A stretch of DNA of 64,000 nucleotides, taken from Bacteroidota bacterium. Its GTDB lineage: Bacteria; Bacteroidota; Bacteroidia; Cytophagales; Cyclobacteriaceae. Made by a program: the position numbers and the translations under genes. Positions 15,963 through 24,750 of the stretch are shown piece by piece; position 1 is the stretch's first letter, and every line of letters begins with the position of its first letter. The stretch lies in NCBI GenBank assembly GCA_018266435.1, contig JAFEAL010000014.1, positions 59,282-123,281 on the forward strand, given 5' to 3'. The notes beneath the pieces are model-generated. The model worked only from the letters and a program-made list of their open reading frames with translations. It was not told the origin of the DNA and did not search any database.

Positions 15963-17615
15963 ATGCTGACGTCTCTTTCCATAAAGAATTTTGCGCTAAT
16001 TCGGGAATTGGAACTGAAGCCTTCCTCTCACCTCAATGTGATTACAGGCGAAACAGGAGCCGGAAAATCTATTTTACTGGGCGCCATCGGTTTACTGTTG
16101 GGCAACCGGGCAGATGCCAAATCCTTATGGAACGAAAATGAAAAATGTATAGTAGAGGGCGTGTTTGATATTTCTGAATACCACCTTCAGCCCCTTTTTG
16201 AAGAAGAGAATTTAGATTATGCAAACCAAACCGGGTTTCGCAGAGAAATCAATCCACAGGGAAAAAGCAGAGCTTTCATCAACGATACACCGGTAACACT
16301 GGAAGTAATGAAAAAAATCGGAAGCCGCCTGATGGAAATTCATTCGCAGCACGAAACTCTCGAATTGGGTAAACACCAGTTTCAGCTGAGCCTGATTGAT
16401 TCGTTTGCCGAAAACAAAAAGATTAAAACAGATTATCAAAACACATGGGAAGAATTTTTGAAACTCAAAAAAAAATACGATGATGTATTGGCCGAGTCAA
16501 CCACCTTGCGCCAGGAAACCGAGTTTTTAAAATTTCAGTTGGATGAACTGACACAAGCCAATCTTATTGAGAATGAGCAAAGCTCATTAGAGAATGAATT
16601 GAAAATATTAGAACACGCAGAAGAAATCAAATCGAAATTAATTACGGTTACACAACAATTAGGAGATTCAGAATTTTCAGTCATTCGCCAGATGGCCTCA
16701 GTTAAGAATGAATTTAACACCATAGCCGCGTACTCAAAAGAAGTTGAACATTTACTAGCCCGGCTGGAAAGTGCCCGGATTGAGCTTAATGATATTTTTG
16801 ATGAAACCGAACGAATAAACGAAAAAACAGAAGTTGACCCAAAGCGGACCGAATACATCAGCGAGCGACTGAGCCTGATCTATCACTTGCAGCAAAAACA
16901 CCGCGTCAATCACATTACTGATCTCCTCCGCCTTCAGCAATCTTTGCAAATCCGCTTTACCAAGGCAACAAACATTGACCATGAAGTAGATCAAGTTAAA
17001 AAAGAGTTAACGCAATCAGAAACTCAGTTGAATGAAAAGGCCAAAAAATTATCTGACTCACGCACCAAAACCTTTCAACCACTGTGCAGGCAATTGATGA
17101 AGCTGTTACAAGAATTAGGAATGCCTGATGCCCGCCTTGAAATCGTAAACGAAATAACCAATCCCTCGGCTGCCGGCATTGACCGGATTGAAATTCTCTT
17201 CAGTGCCAACAAGGGCATTGCACCCAAATCGTTGGCACAAGTGGCTTCAGGCGGAGAGTTTTCACGCGTGATGTTCTCTATTAAGTACGTAATGGCCGAA
17301 AAGAAAATGCTGCCTACACTTGTTTTAGATGAGATTGATACGGGTGTTTCGGGCGAAGTGGCCATTCGCCTGGGCAATCGCATGAAAGAAATGTCGCAGA
17401 GGCACCAGGTGATTGCCATCAGTCATTTGCCACAAATTGCCGCCAAGGCCGATGCACATTATTTTGTATTTAAAAATTCTTCGTCATTAAAAACTGAAAG
17501 CCAGATTAAAAAACTGAACGACCATGACCGTGTGGTGGAACTCGCCAAAATGATTGGCGGAGAAAAACCATCGGCCATAAATTTGGAAAACGCCAAGGAG
17601 TTGATGGAGGGATAG
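15963..17615 (+). CDS. recN: DNA repair protein RecN
   Basis: A 550-residue SMC-like ATPase for double-strand break repair. Walker A is GETGAGKS at 29-36. Two long coiled-coil arms run from about 150 to 370. The ABC signature is ASGGEFSRVMFSIK, with Walker B VLDEIDTGVSGEVA and the late AISHLPQIAAKADAHY. Length and order are normal for RecN. It starts shortly after porD but has its own promoter-like sequence. Confidence 0.97.
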   Translation: MLTSLSIKNFALIRELELKPSSHLNVITGETGAGKSILLGAIGLLLGNRADAKSLWNENEKCIVEGVFDISEYHLQPLFEEENLDYANQTGFRREINPQGKSRAFINDTPVTLEVMKKIGSRLMEIHSQHETLELGKHQFQLSLIDSFAENKKIKTDYQNTWEEFLKLKKKYDDVLAESTTLRQETEFLKFQLDELTQANLIENEQSSLENELKILEHAEEIKSKLITVTQQLGDSEFSVIRQMASVKNEFNTIAAYSKEVEHLLARLESARIELNDIFDETERINEKTEVDPKRTEYISERLSLIYHLQQKHRVNHITDLLRLQQSLQIRFTKATNIDHEVDQVKKELTQSETQLNEKAKKLSDSRTKTFQPLCRQLMKLLQELGMPDARLEIVNEITNPSAAGIDRIEILFSANKGIAPKSLAQVASGGEFSRVMFSIKYVMAEKKMLPTLVLDEIDTGVSGEVAIRLGNRMKEMSQRHQVIAISHLPQIAAKADAHYFVFKNSSSLKTESQIKKLNDHDRVVELAKMIGGEKPSAINLENAKELMEG

Positions 17616-17643
17616 TTTTTAGAATTTAATATTTTTTTTGATT

Positions 17644-18303
17644 ATGTCTTTATCTGTTTTTTTTCAGGTAGCGGCTGTAACAGTAATTACATTTGCCAGC
17701 ACCAATACCGATAACCTGATTATCTACACCAGTTTCTTAACCGCCAGAGAAGGTAGCCGCCTCAGTTTGTTGTTGTCGTATTATGTGTCGATGTTGATTT
17801 TGCTGTGCATTATTTTGGGATTGTCTCTTACACTGGCACACATTCCGCCTGAATACATCAAGTACATCGGTGTGCTTCTTTCTATCGTAGGAATTTATTT
17901 ATTAATAAAAAGTTTTTTTTCAAAGGAAGGCTATGAATCAAAAAAACAATTTGCATCAGGCAGCGCTGAGTTGGTATTGGGTGCTGCCATGCTGATGGAT
18001 AGCATGGATACACTTTCAGTCTTTGTTCCGTTGTTTGCCGACTCCAACGAGCGCAGCGATGAAGTGATTGCCGGTGTGTTTATTGTTTGTTTTTTGTTAC
18101 TAGGCATTTCAGGATTGTACATCAGCCGTCTCAGGGTTTTTAAAGTGGTGGCTAACCACAGCCAACGTGTGCTGCCCATCATTATGATTTTAGTGGGTAT
18201 TTATATTTATGTCAACACCGAAGAGGACGTGGAGGTAACAGGCAAAGAAAAAAATAAAATAGTTTTACTGAATCCATCCCCCGGTAAAGCCGGCCTTTTT
18301 TAA
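17644..18303 (+). CDS. cadmium resistance (CadD-like) family transporter
   Basis: A 219-residue membrane protein with about six helices. FASTNTDNLIIYTSFL in the first helix is the NxDN-type motif of the CadD family, and a second family-like segment is AAMLMDSMDTLSVFVPLF. The family exports or tolerates divalent metals such as cadmium, and some members are only annotated as membrane proteins. ATG at 17644 is preferred to the TTG two codons earlier. The 3' end overlaps the convergent GH144-like gene by 39 bases. Confidence 0.72.
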   Translation: MSLSVFFQVAAVTVITFASTNTDNLIIYTSFLTAREGSRLSLLLSYYVSMLILLCIILGLSLTLAHIPPEYIKYIGVLLSIVGIYLLIKSFFSKEGYESKKQFASGSAELVLGAAMLMDSMDTLSVFVPLFADSNERSDEVIAGVFIVCFLLLGISGLYISRLRVFKVVANHSQRVLPIIMILVGIYIYVNTEEDVEVTGKEKNKIVLLNPSPGKAGLF

Positions 18304-19662
18304 TCCGGAAACCATGTATTTGTTTTTTTTCATCAGGCGCCACACAAAATCATTTCGATAGTTTTCAATTCCGATGAGGATGGCTCCCTGGTCAATTCCC
18401 AAATAGTCCTGATCAAACCATCCGGCCGAACCATCCTGGTAGGTAATGGTTTGGTTGAAGGCATCTTTAAATCCGTATTGGCCGAATATTTTTTCACCCA
18501 AATTTTGCTTCATGTTTTTTAATGCGGCAATACATTCGCTGGGTGCAAACGGAATAGACCCGCCCGCGGCTGTCGGGGCAAGGGTGCCGTCATCTTCCAC
18601 ATACCACTGGGCAGCTCCTCTTGCGTGATAACCCATAAAAGCCATATTGGGGTTTGATTTATTTTCATTACCCGGACCATCGCAGGCCGTTAGGCCCCAG
18701 GTATCTTCTCCGTAGCCTTTCCACCCTCCGCTGTTGGCAATGCAGTAGGCACGGTTGGCAAGTGTAGCTCTTCGCGAATTTTCAAAATAGTCTATTCCTT
18801 TTGACCGGATGTAGTCATCTTGAATGCCCCTGAAGTCAACCCAACAGTGTGAATACTGATGTCCAAACAATGGACCGAAGTTGACGTGTTCATACCCAAA
18901 ATATTTTCCCCACTGATAGGTTTGCGTCCACGCATTCCAACTCGATTGAGGAACCGGATGGGTTGTTGAACCCAATGCCATGAGGTATAAAATCATTCCT
19001 TCATTGTACCCTTGCCAGGAAGCTTCAATGAATCCACCCTCCGGATGCCAGCCCATGCTCATGGTTCCTTTTTTGTTCAGGGCCCAATCCCACTCTACGG
19101 CAAGGAAGAGTGAATCAGCGATTGAACGGATTTCTTTTTCGGTTTCATTTTCCTGGTCGAAGAACGATTGGCAACTCAGTATGCCGGCCATGAGCAAACC
19201 GGTATCAATGGTTGATAATTCTACTTCCCTGAAGCGAAGACCAGTCTTCATGTCAATGAAGTGATAGAAAAAACCTTTGTAACCTGATGTTCCGGTGGGT
19301 TTGTCTCCTTTGGGTGCCTGTTGAAAAAAGCGCAGGGTTTTTAACACACGCTGTGCGCTTTGGTCTCGTGTAATGTAGCCCCGCTCTACACCAATCAAGT
19401 AGGCGGTCAGCCCGAAACCGGTAGAGGCGATGCTCGAAAAACTTTTGCTTGGCCACCGGTCAGGCAGGTTGCCGGTAGTGCTGTCGGCTGTCTCCCAAAA
19501 AAAATTAAATGTGCGTTGCGAAAGGCTATCTAAAAAGGGCGCATTCACTTCGTAAGGTATAATAGATGGGGTATGGTGTTCGTTAGGTTGTGAACAAGAA
19601 AACAGGATCATGGAAAATAGGAAAGCCAGGCACCTGCTTATTTTGTAAAAGGGTTTATGCAT
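18265..19662 (-). CDS. GH144-like glucoamylase-family lipoprotein
   Basis: A 465-residue lipoprotein (lipobox LFSC in MILFSCSQ) with the glucoamylase/PF10091 alpha-toroid fold now placed in GH144, whose characterised members cut beta-1,2-glucans. Family segments are FNFFWETADSTTGNLPDRWP, IASTGFGLTAY, WGKYFGYEHVNFGPLFGHQYSH and DTWGLTACDGP. It probably acts at the cell surface or periplasm. The start at 19662 (MHKPFYKISR) gives a normal signal peptide, whereas the longer frame to 19704 does not. No SusCD pair is nearby. The GH144 role is inferred from the family. Confidence 0.85.
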   Translation of the reverse strand: MHKPFYKISRCLAFLFSMILFSCSQPNEHHTPSIIPYEVNAPFLDSLSQRTFNFFWETADSTTGNLPDRWPSKSFSSIASTGFGLTAYLIGVERGYITRDQSAQRVLKTLRFFQQAPKGDKPTGTSGYKGFFYHFIDMKTGLRFREVELSTIDTGLLMAGILSCQSFFDQENETEKEIRSIADSLFLAVEWDWALNKKGTMSMGWHPEGGFIEASWQGYNEGMILYLMALGSTTHPVPQSSWNAWTQTYQWGKYFGYEHVNFGPLFGHQYSHCWVDFRGIQDDYIRSKGIDYFENSRRATLANRAYCIANSGGWKGYGEDTWGLTACDGPGNENKSNPNMAFMGYHARGAAQWYVEDDGTLAPTAAGGSIPFAPSECIAALKNMKQNLGEKIFGQYGFKDAFNQTITYQDGSAGWFDQDYLGIDQGAILIGIENYRNDFVWRLMKKNKYMVSGLKKAGFTGGWIQ

Positions 19663-19862
19663 TTCAGTTTTTTCAAATTTTTTAACGAAGTGTATCATTT
19701 TCATGTAATTCTTATAATTTTTTATTTGTTGGTATCAGCCTGGTTTTATTTTATCCGGAGTTATACGTTAAAACTAATCTTCACCCCGTACTACAAAAAT
19801 GTATTTTTTCGGGCTTGGGCCTGATTATTTTCAATCAATACATTCTACTCTGCATCCTTTTA

Positions 19863-20270
19863 TTATTTTTTGGTAAATCGTTCTTTTTCTAGTTCAAAAA
19901 CAGCTTGATTGATTCGGTAATAGTACCAGTTTTTTTGTCGGTTATACCGATGGGCGGTCTCTTCTTGTTGGCCCCAAATACATTCGTTGACTTCGAAAGT
20001 ATTTTTAATGACTTGAGAATCCATCACGCTAAGGTCTTGCTCTGTTTTTACTTTTTCAGCAGGCGGAAGGACAGCAAGTATTTCGTCAATTATTCTCTGG
20101 GCATCCATATCATTGAGCCACTCGTAAATGGAACTTTCACGGGTGGAATAAGTGGTTGCAACTTGCTGCCACTTGGGTAGTAAATAATTAAGCCCCTCTC
20201 GCTGTATGTAGTCTGCTTTGTCTTTTAAGAGTGCTTTAACCTGGTCGTTATGCGGATACCGGGATTTCAT
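19863..20270 (-). CDS. hypothetical protein
   Basis: A 135-residue protein I do not recognise. It is soluble, highly charged and rich in Tyr, Trp and Gln (for example WLNDMDAQRII, RYNRQKNWYYYRI), with predicted helices throughout and no signal peptide. The frame is intact and its codon use resembles its neighbours. It follows the Rnk-like gene on the same strand with an 89-base gap. Confidence 0.6.
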   Translation of the reverse strand: MKSRYPHNDQVKALLKDKADYIQREGLNYLLPKWQQVATTYSTRESSIYEWLNDMDAQRIIDEILAVLPPAEKVKTEQDLSVMDSQVIKNTFEVNECIWGQQEETAHRYNRQKNWYYYRINQAVFELEKERFTKK

Positions 20271-20359
20271 TTCTCATAATTGTTATAGGGTAAATCCGCT
20301 GACCAACTTGGTGTAACCGGGTGAAGTTGTCACATTATTAAAAAATTACTCTGCTCGCA

Positions 20360-20770
20360 TTATAAATTATAGTCGCCAGCCGCTTCGGGCTGATAAATTA
20401 TTTTGTCAATTCGTATTTTGGTCAGACCAGCCGGTACAATCCACTCGATTTCATCTTTTACTTTGTAACCGATCAGGGCCGTGGCAATGGGCGAAAAAAT
20501 TGAAATCTTATTTTCTTTTAAGTTAGACTGGTCGGGGTAGACAATTTGAAACTGAATTTGTTTTTTGTTGTTTAAAAAGCTGAGTTTCACAATTGAGTTC
20601 ATGGTTACTACATTGGCCGGCACCTCTTCAGGTTCTACTATTTCGGCCGAATTCAGTTCATTCATTAATTTTTCAGCCTCTGATTTGTTGATGGATTTAA
20701 ACTGTTTGGCATCGCTGATGCACTTTTTTATTCTTGCAAAATCCAGCCGGTTGATAATTAGTTTACTCAT
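20360..20770 (-). CDS. GreA/GreB (Rnk-like) elongation factor family protein
   Basis: A 136-residue protein with the C-terminal FKBP-like domain of GreA/GreB preceded by a short helical part, as in Rnk. VVTMNSIVKLSFLNNKKQIQ, FQIVYPDQSN and KISIFSPIATALIGYKVKDEIEW match the family pattern of PVG-type Gre/Rnk domains. These bind RNA polymerase near the secondary channel. Without the long Gre coiled coil it cannot stimulate cleavage, so an Rnk-like modulator is the better guess. Confidence 0.8.
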   Translation of the reverse strand: MSKLIINRLDFARIKKCISDAKQFKSINKSEAEKLMNELNSAEIVEPEEVPANVVTMNSIVKLSFLNNKKQIQFQIVYPDQSNLKENKISIFSPIATALIGYKVKDEIEWIVPAGLTKIRIDKIIYQPEAAGDYNL

Positions 20771-20794
20771 GATTCGTGAATGTTAATTTTTGTT

Positions 20795-20825
20795 AAAAGA
20801 TAAGTATCCGATCAGAACAATTCAA
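20795..20825 (-). promoter_or_regulatory. probable promoter of the Rnk-like gene
   Basis: Read on the minus strand, TTG (20825-20823), 20 bases, then TATCTTTT (20802-20795) fits the Bacteroidota promoter with one -7 mismatch and lies 24 bases before the start codon. Confidence 0.42.
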
Positions 20826-20852
20826 ATGATTTATTGTGTTTGGTAGCTTGCA

Positions 20853-21920
20853 TCATAGTGGCACATCTTTCAATTTATTTTTTCTAACGGTAAAGGCCAC
20901 GGCAATAAGCGATAACATAAATAAAATACCTACGGTTTGATGGGCAATGCCGAAATAGATCAGGTTATTGCCGTAAGGAGAAAGAACTACGGTAAAAATG
21001 CCGAGCAGTACCTGGGCAGATACTAACAATACGGGCATTGTTCTCACTACACGATAAAACCGGTCGCCTTTCGGCTTCAACGAACTTCTCCACCAGACTA
21101 TCGTCAGCAGGAGTAAGAGATAAGCCAGGCCGCGGTGTATAAACTGAATGGTTAACTCATTATTAATCCAGTTTTCCCATACCGGGTTTATTCTACCCAT
21201 TCCATCGGGCAGCCATTGGCCATTGATGCTGGGCCATGTGGGAGCAAAAAGGGCTGTGTGCAGTCCCGCCATAAATGACCCGTAGATTAATTGAAAGAAT
21301 AGAACAATTATGAGTACCGTGTTTGTATTTTTAAGTTTACTGCTCACGATGAGTGATGACTCAGGCACTGACAAAGAAAGTGCAAACCAAAATGTGTAAG
21401 CCAGTAAAAGCAGGGCCGCCATAAAATGAGTGGCCAGTTGCACGTGGCCCACAAACAGTCTTTCGGGCACCAGTCCGCTTTTTACCATGATCCATCCGAT
21501 AGCGCCTTGTATGGCGCCCAAAAAAAACAGTAGGAGCAAGGGCAAGACCATGGGCTTGCTGAATTTTTTTTTAACCAGAAAATAAATAAACCCTGCCAGG
21601 AAGACAAGCCCCATCAGCCGGGCCCAGTTGCGGTGGAGCCATTCCCAAAAGAAAATTTTTTTGAAATCGCTGAGTTTAAAATCGGCATGGATGTATTGAA
21701 ACTGGCTGGTGGTTTTGTATTTGTCAAACTCAGCTTGCCAGGCAGTTTCACTCAGGGGCGGCATCACACCCGTAATGGGATTCCACTCGGTGATGCTCAG
21801 CCCGCTTTCCGTCAGACGGGTAATGCCACCGAGCACAATTTGAACGACTAACATAATTACGCCAAGGTACAGCCACCAGGCAACGGGCCGGTAATCAGTT
21901 TTTGTTGGGGTACGATTCAT
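20853..21920 (-). CDS. ctaA: heme A synthase (COX15/CtaA family)
   Basis: A 355-residue eight-helix membrane enzyme that oxidises heme O to heme A for aa3-type cytochrome oxidases. GGITRLTESGLSITEWNPITGVMPP near the N terminus and the conserved helix histidines (EWLHRNWARLMG, FVGHVQLATHF, FIHRGLAYL, GIAHQTVGILF) are all present. The start at 21920 (MNRTPTKTDYRPVAWWLY) is preferred to the longer frame. The gene implies an aerobic respiratory chain. The oxidase genes themselves are outside this window. Confidence 0.93.
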   Translation of the reverse strand: MNRTPTKTDYRPVAWWLYLGVIMLVVQIVLGGITRLTESGLSITEWNPITGVMPPLSETAWQAEFDKYKTTSQFQYIHADFKLSDFKKIFFWEWLHRNWARLMGLVFLAGFIYFLVKKKFSKPMVLPLLLLFFLGAIQGAIGWIMVKSGLVPERLFVGHVQLATHFMAALLLLAYTFWFALSLSVPESSLIVSSKLKNTNTVLIIVLFFQLIYGSFMAGLHTALFAPTWPSINGQWLPDGMGRINPVWENWINNELTIQFIHRGLAYLLLLLTIVWWRSSLKPKGDRFYRVVRTMPVLLVSAQVLLGIFTVVLSPYGNNLIYFGIAHQTVGILFMLSLIAVAFTVRKNKLKDVPL

Positions 21921-22129
21921 GGTATTAATCAGGATAAGGACATAAAATTTTATCAAAGATCGCCAATTTTATAATGTCCAGCCTGAACTAAAGTTGAGTA
22001 AAGTTATGGAGTTGACGGTATACGTCATTGCCCGGCTTTATTTATTCAGCCAGATGATAGATGTAAACAAACTGGCCGATTCGTACATATACAGGTCACC
22101 ATGTTATGGGCAGCATTACACTTTTTATT

Positions 22130-22624
22130 TCACTTTAACTCAGAAATTATTAGTTTCTTTTGTTTAAAAGTGTTCATCAAAGCCTTTCTACTAATGACAG
22201 GGTTGCTATGATGAATAAGGTCAAAATATTCAGTAGGTACTACTTGCCAGGATAACCCATACTTATCCTTGCACCAACCGCAAGGTCCTTCTTCACCCCC
22301 ATTTGAAGTTAACGCTTCCCAATAGTAATCTACCTCGGCTTGATCCGTACAATTAATTACCAGCGAAATGGCCTCATTAAATTTAAATAATGGACCGGCT
22401 GCCAAAATGCTGAATTCTACTCCGGCTATTTCCATTACGGCCGTATCAAACTCGCCTGATAAATTATCAGGGTTCAAATTATCAGGGTTACCGTCTTTCG
22501 GCATATTGGTGAATAAGCGATAGTCTTTCAACTTACCATTTTTAAATATTGAAAGATAATATTCAGCCACAGCCTTTGCATCTTTCTCTACCCACAAGCA
22601 GGGTGTAATTTTTTGCTGCACCAT
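22130..22624 (-). CDS. VOC family (PhnB-like) protein
   Basis: A 164-residue vicinal-oxygen-chelate fold protein of the PhnB / '3-demethylubiquinone-9 3-methyltransferase' Pfam type. ITPCLWVEKDAKAVAEYYLSIF, TAVMEIAGVEFSILAAGP and NEAISLVINCTDQAEVDYYWEAL ... GPCGWCKDKYGLSWQVVP are standard for the family. The methyltransferase name is historic, and many members are small-molecule binding or resistance proteins. No functional partner is nearby. Confidence 0.88.
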   Translation of the reverse strand: MVQQKITPCLWVEKDAKAVAEYYLSIFKNGKLKDYRLFTNMPKDGNPDNLNPDNLSGEFDTAVMEIAGVEFSILAAGPLFKFNEAISLVINCTDQAEVDYYWEALTSNGGEEGPCGWCKDKYGLSWQVVPTEYFDLIHHSNPVISRKALMNTFKQKKLIISELK

Positions 22625-22811
22625 ATTTTTTTTCTTTTTGAGTTAATATTTATCGGGGTTTCAAGAGAGTTGATAGAATTGCCCATGACAGACCGCGTAT
22701 GGGTGTAGAATGTTTTTTACACAAATATCCAATCGAGGCCATTCAGCCCCGGTTTTGGCAATACCTTGTGGGCTGTCGTTATATTTTTGCAAGGTTGGCT
22801 TACTATTATTA

Positions 22812-23039
22812 CTATTCTTTCTCAAAATGTTGCCGATTAAAATTATTTCCGCTTACCTGAACAACATCAGAGTCTAATTTTTTTAAAACTTCTTTTGCCG
22901 AAGATAGATGTGCCCAATATGGTGCACCTTCGCCTTCATCAAGTTTTTTTTGACAATGATCAATCATCAATGATAGTGCTGATTGTAGCATAATAATTTC
23001 GCTATCATTAAAAACAATTGTGTATGCGTATGTTGACAT
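22812..23039 (-). CDS. small hypothetical protein
   Basis: A 75-residue soluble protein, MSTYAYTIVFNDSEIIMLQS..., predicted alpha/beta with a helix from about 13 to 32. I recognise no domain. The intact frame and plausible composition make it likely real. It lies just beyond the attC-like element that follows the next gene, so it may belong to the chromosomal background or to a neighbouring cassette. Confidence 0.55.
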   Translation of the reverse strand: MSTYAYTIVFNDSEIIMLQSALSLMIDHCQKKLDEGEGAPYWAHLSSAKEVLKKLDSDVVQVSGNNFNRQHFEKE

Positions 23040-23100
23040 AATTATAATTTTAAACAGTTAAATATGGTGTAAATAATGCCTCGAATAAACTTAACGGTTT

Positions 23101-23212
23101 CGGGTATTGCGTTGGTGGGCTTTTGAAACCGAAAACTGTCTGCCAGCACCAACGTTTATTAATTGCTCAAATGTTTCTATTCGCACTGTCTGCCCCACTA
23201 ACGCAAAACCCG
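23101..23212. repeat. large imperfect inverted repeat (attC-like stem)
   Basis: The arms are 23101-23120 (CGGGTATTGCGTTGGTGGGC) and 23192-23212, which reads as its reverse complement with two mismatches and one bulged base. Between them are two copies of ACTGTCTGCC (near 23135 and 23185), each followed by a CACYAACG motif. Outside lie direct copies of TTARCGGT at 23091-23098 and 23215-23222. The structure could fold as a long single-strand hairpin with unpaired bases. Confidence 0.6.
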
Positions 23213-23231
23213 TGTTAGCGGTAGTGCTTTT

Positions 23232-24113
23232 TTAACGTGTCCAATTTTTAATTTTTCCGTTGCCCTCAATCCAAATCTCAATGTAAATGTCCTCTGATAT
23301 TGATTTCCCTTTATCTTTGATAATGTCAAATTTTAAACCTTTCAAAGCGTTGAACATTTTGCTAATGCAAAAATTATACTCGTCTTTTTCGTAATACTTT
23401 TCAATTTCTTCGTCAGTGTAAAGCATTCTAACTTTTGATACATTTCCATTTTTGTCTATTGTTACAAGATACTTTGTTCCGCAGTCAAAGTCATCTGAGT
23501 TTTTCCATTTTGTCTTTTTGAGTTTTTTGAACAATACATCAGAAATCTTGTTTCTATCTCGTCTGTCGATTCTTTTGGGGTCATCAACATAGTTTTCAAA
23601 ATCTTCTATTTTTCCGACAAGTCCGTTTGAGATTGAAATTACTTTTTCTCGTTCAAATATCGTGTAAAAAACTCCGTCCCACCTCAAGACTTTGTTTGTC
23701 AAAGGAAAGTTTACGTAGCCGTCAAACCAATTAATAAAAACTTTTCCGGTTTTCACTTTGTCTCCAAAAATGGATTTAATTTTTTCAAAGGATTGAGTCT
23801 TATCAATTTTTCCGTTTCTTAATTCGCCACAATTTATGATATCAACAAGGAACAAACTGTCATTTTCAATTTTATAAATCGCTTGATAACCTCTCCAACA
23901 ATTAAAAGATGCTCCGTCCCTAAATACAAGCCCAAAAAGTTGTTCTCTCTTTGCTGTGTCTTGTCGTTGTAAATATTGTTCAAGAATAAGGTTGTAAGTC
24001 GCAATTGTATCTTTTCCATAAATCACATAGTCTGGCATTTGTGGACTTGCTAAAAGTTCTGTCGTCCATAGTGTCAGAATAAATATGATTGTATGTTTAA
24101 GTCTGTTCGTCAT
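23232..24113 (-). CDS. hypothetical secreted protein, probably horizontally acquired
   Basis: A 293-residue protein with signal peptide (IIFILTLWTTELLASPQ). I recognise no catalytic family. The C-terminal third (CGTKYLVTIDKNGNVSKVRM ... FCISKMFNALKGLKFDII) resembles the TonB-C-like or 'energy transducer' style of small beta-sheet domain seen in Bacteroidota, but this is weak. The gene is visibly AT-richer than both neighbours and rich in Lys, Asp and Ile. It sits inside the inverted-repeat-bounded cassette described above. Confidence 0.7.
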   Translation of the reverse strand: MTNRLKHTIIFILTLWTTELLASPQMPDYVIYGKDTIATYNLILEQYLQRQDTAKREQLFGLVFRDGASFNCWRGYQAIYKIENDSLFLVDIINCGELRNGKIDKTQSFEKIKSIFGDKVKTGKVFINWFDGYVNFPLTNKVLRWDGVFYTIFEREKVISISNGLVGKIEDFENYVDDPKRIDRRDRNKISDVLFKKLKKTKWKNSDDFDCGTKYLVTIDKNGNVSKVRMLYTDEEIEKYYEKDEYNFCISKMFNALKGLKFDIIKDKGKSISEDIYIEIWIEGNGKIKNWTR

Positions 24114-24348
24114 AGCATTACCGCCAACTCCCCAATATACGCAATCCTTAGCCGGCAGATGGCTTTTAGCCCGGCTTTGATTTTTTTATTCTCGTCATTA
24201 AGCGTTTACAATCAAATAAAACCGTAAGTAATCGTACAACTTACGAGTGGGGTTGCCGGCCGGCTTCACCTTTGCCCCGGCTTTCGGCTCTAGTCAGCTT
24301 CAGGCCTAAAAAAAGTAAACCATTTATTAACCATTAAATTTTACAACT

Positions 24349-24684
24349 ATGAAAAGTTTAAGAAACAGTGTGCAACTCATCGGTCGTCTGGGCAAAGATC
24401 CTGAAGTAAAAACCTTTGGCGACAAAAAGAAAGCGGCCTTCTCTATCGCCACCAGCGACAGTTACAAAAACACCAAAGGAGAAAAAGTAGAAGACACGCA
24501 GTGGCACAACCTGGTGATCTGGGGCAAGCTGGCTGAGGTGGCAGGCAAGTACCTGAAGAAAGGGAGCGAAGTGGCTGTGGAAGGAAAACTTATCCACCGC
24601 ATATATGAAACAGAGAAGGGCGAGAAGCGCTTCATCACGGAAATAAATGTAAATGACCTGGTGATGCTGGGTACAAAAAATTAA
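24349..24684 (+). CDS. ssb: single-stranded DNA-binding protein (short form)
   Basis: A 111-residue OB-fold SSB. NSVQLIGRLGKDPEVKTFGDKKKAAFSIAT, WHNLVIWGKLAEVAGKYLKKGSEVAVEGKL and the closing INVNDLVMLG are the complete DNA-binding domain. The protein stops right after the OB fold. It lacks the flexible linker and the acidic tip (DDDIPF-like) that recruits repair partners in standard SSB. It may be a second, specialised SSB. It is transcribed alone and followed by a strong terminator. Confidence 0.93.
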   Translation: MKSLRNSVQLIGRLGKDPEVKTFGDKKKAAFSIATSDSYKNTKGEKVEDTQWHNLVIWGKLAEVAGKYLKKGSEVAVEGKLIHRIYETEKGEKRFITEINVNDLVMLGTKN

Positions 24685-24700
24685 TCGCTATTGACTATAG

Positions 24701-24747
24701 GCTGCAAGCTACAGGCTATTTCTTTTAACCTGTGGCTTGCAGCTTTT
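24701..24747. terminator. rho-independent terminator after ssb
   Basis: GCTGCAAGCTACAGG at 24701-24715 pairs with CCTGTGGCTTGCAGC at 24729-24743 (15-bp arms, one mismatch, 13-base loop), followed by TTTT. It may serve both ssb and the antisense hydrolase remnant. Confidence 0.75.
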
Positions 24748-24750
24748 GAC

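Larger units (their letters stand above)
23091..24129 (-). mobile_element. candidate single-gene cassette with attC-like site
   Basis: An AT-rich gene is bounded tightly by a 15-base inverted repeat: GTTAGCGGTAGTGCT at 23214-23228, 3 bases before the stop codon, and its near reverse complement at 24114-24128, touching the start codon (2 mismatches). Beyond the stop lies a 137-base attC-like hairpin. In the gene's direction it ends in CCGTTAAGT, which fits the integron core GTTRRRY. This layout is what an integron cassette predicts: the 5' end of the cassette pairs with the R'' box after the stop. No integrase or second cassette is in the window, so another kind of repeat-bounded element remains possible. 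Confidence 0.45.

Noticed and set aside
22770..22811. Plus-strand promoter (TATTTTTG) near 22780
   Set aside because: No plus-strand gene follows and no -33 box is at the right spacing.
23110..23212. CRISPR array from the repeated ACTGTCTGCC units
   Set aside because: There are only two short copies without uniform spacers, and they lie inside a large inverted repeat.
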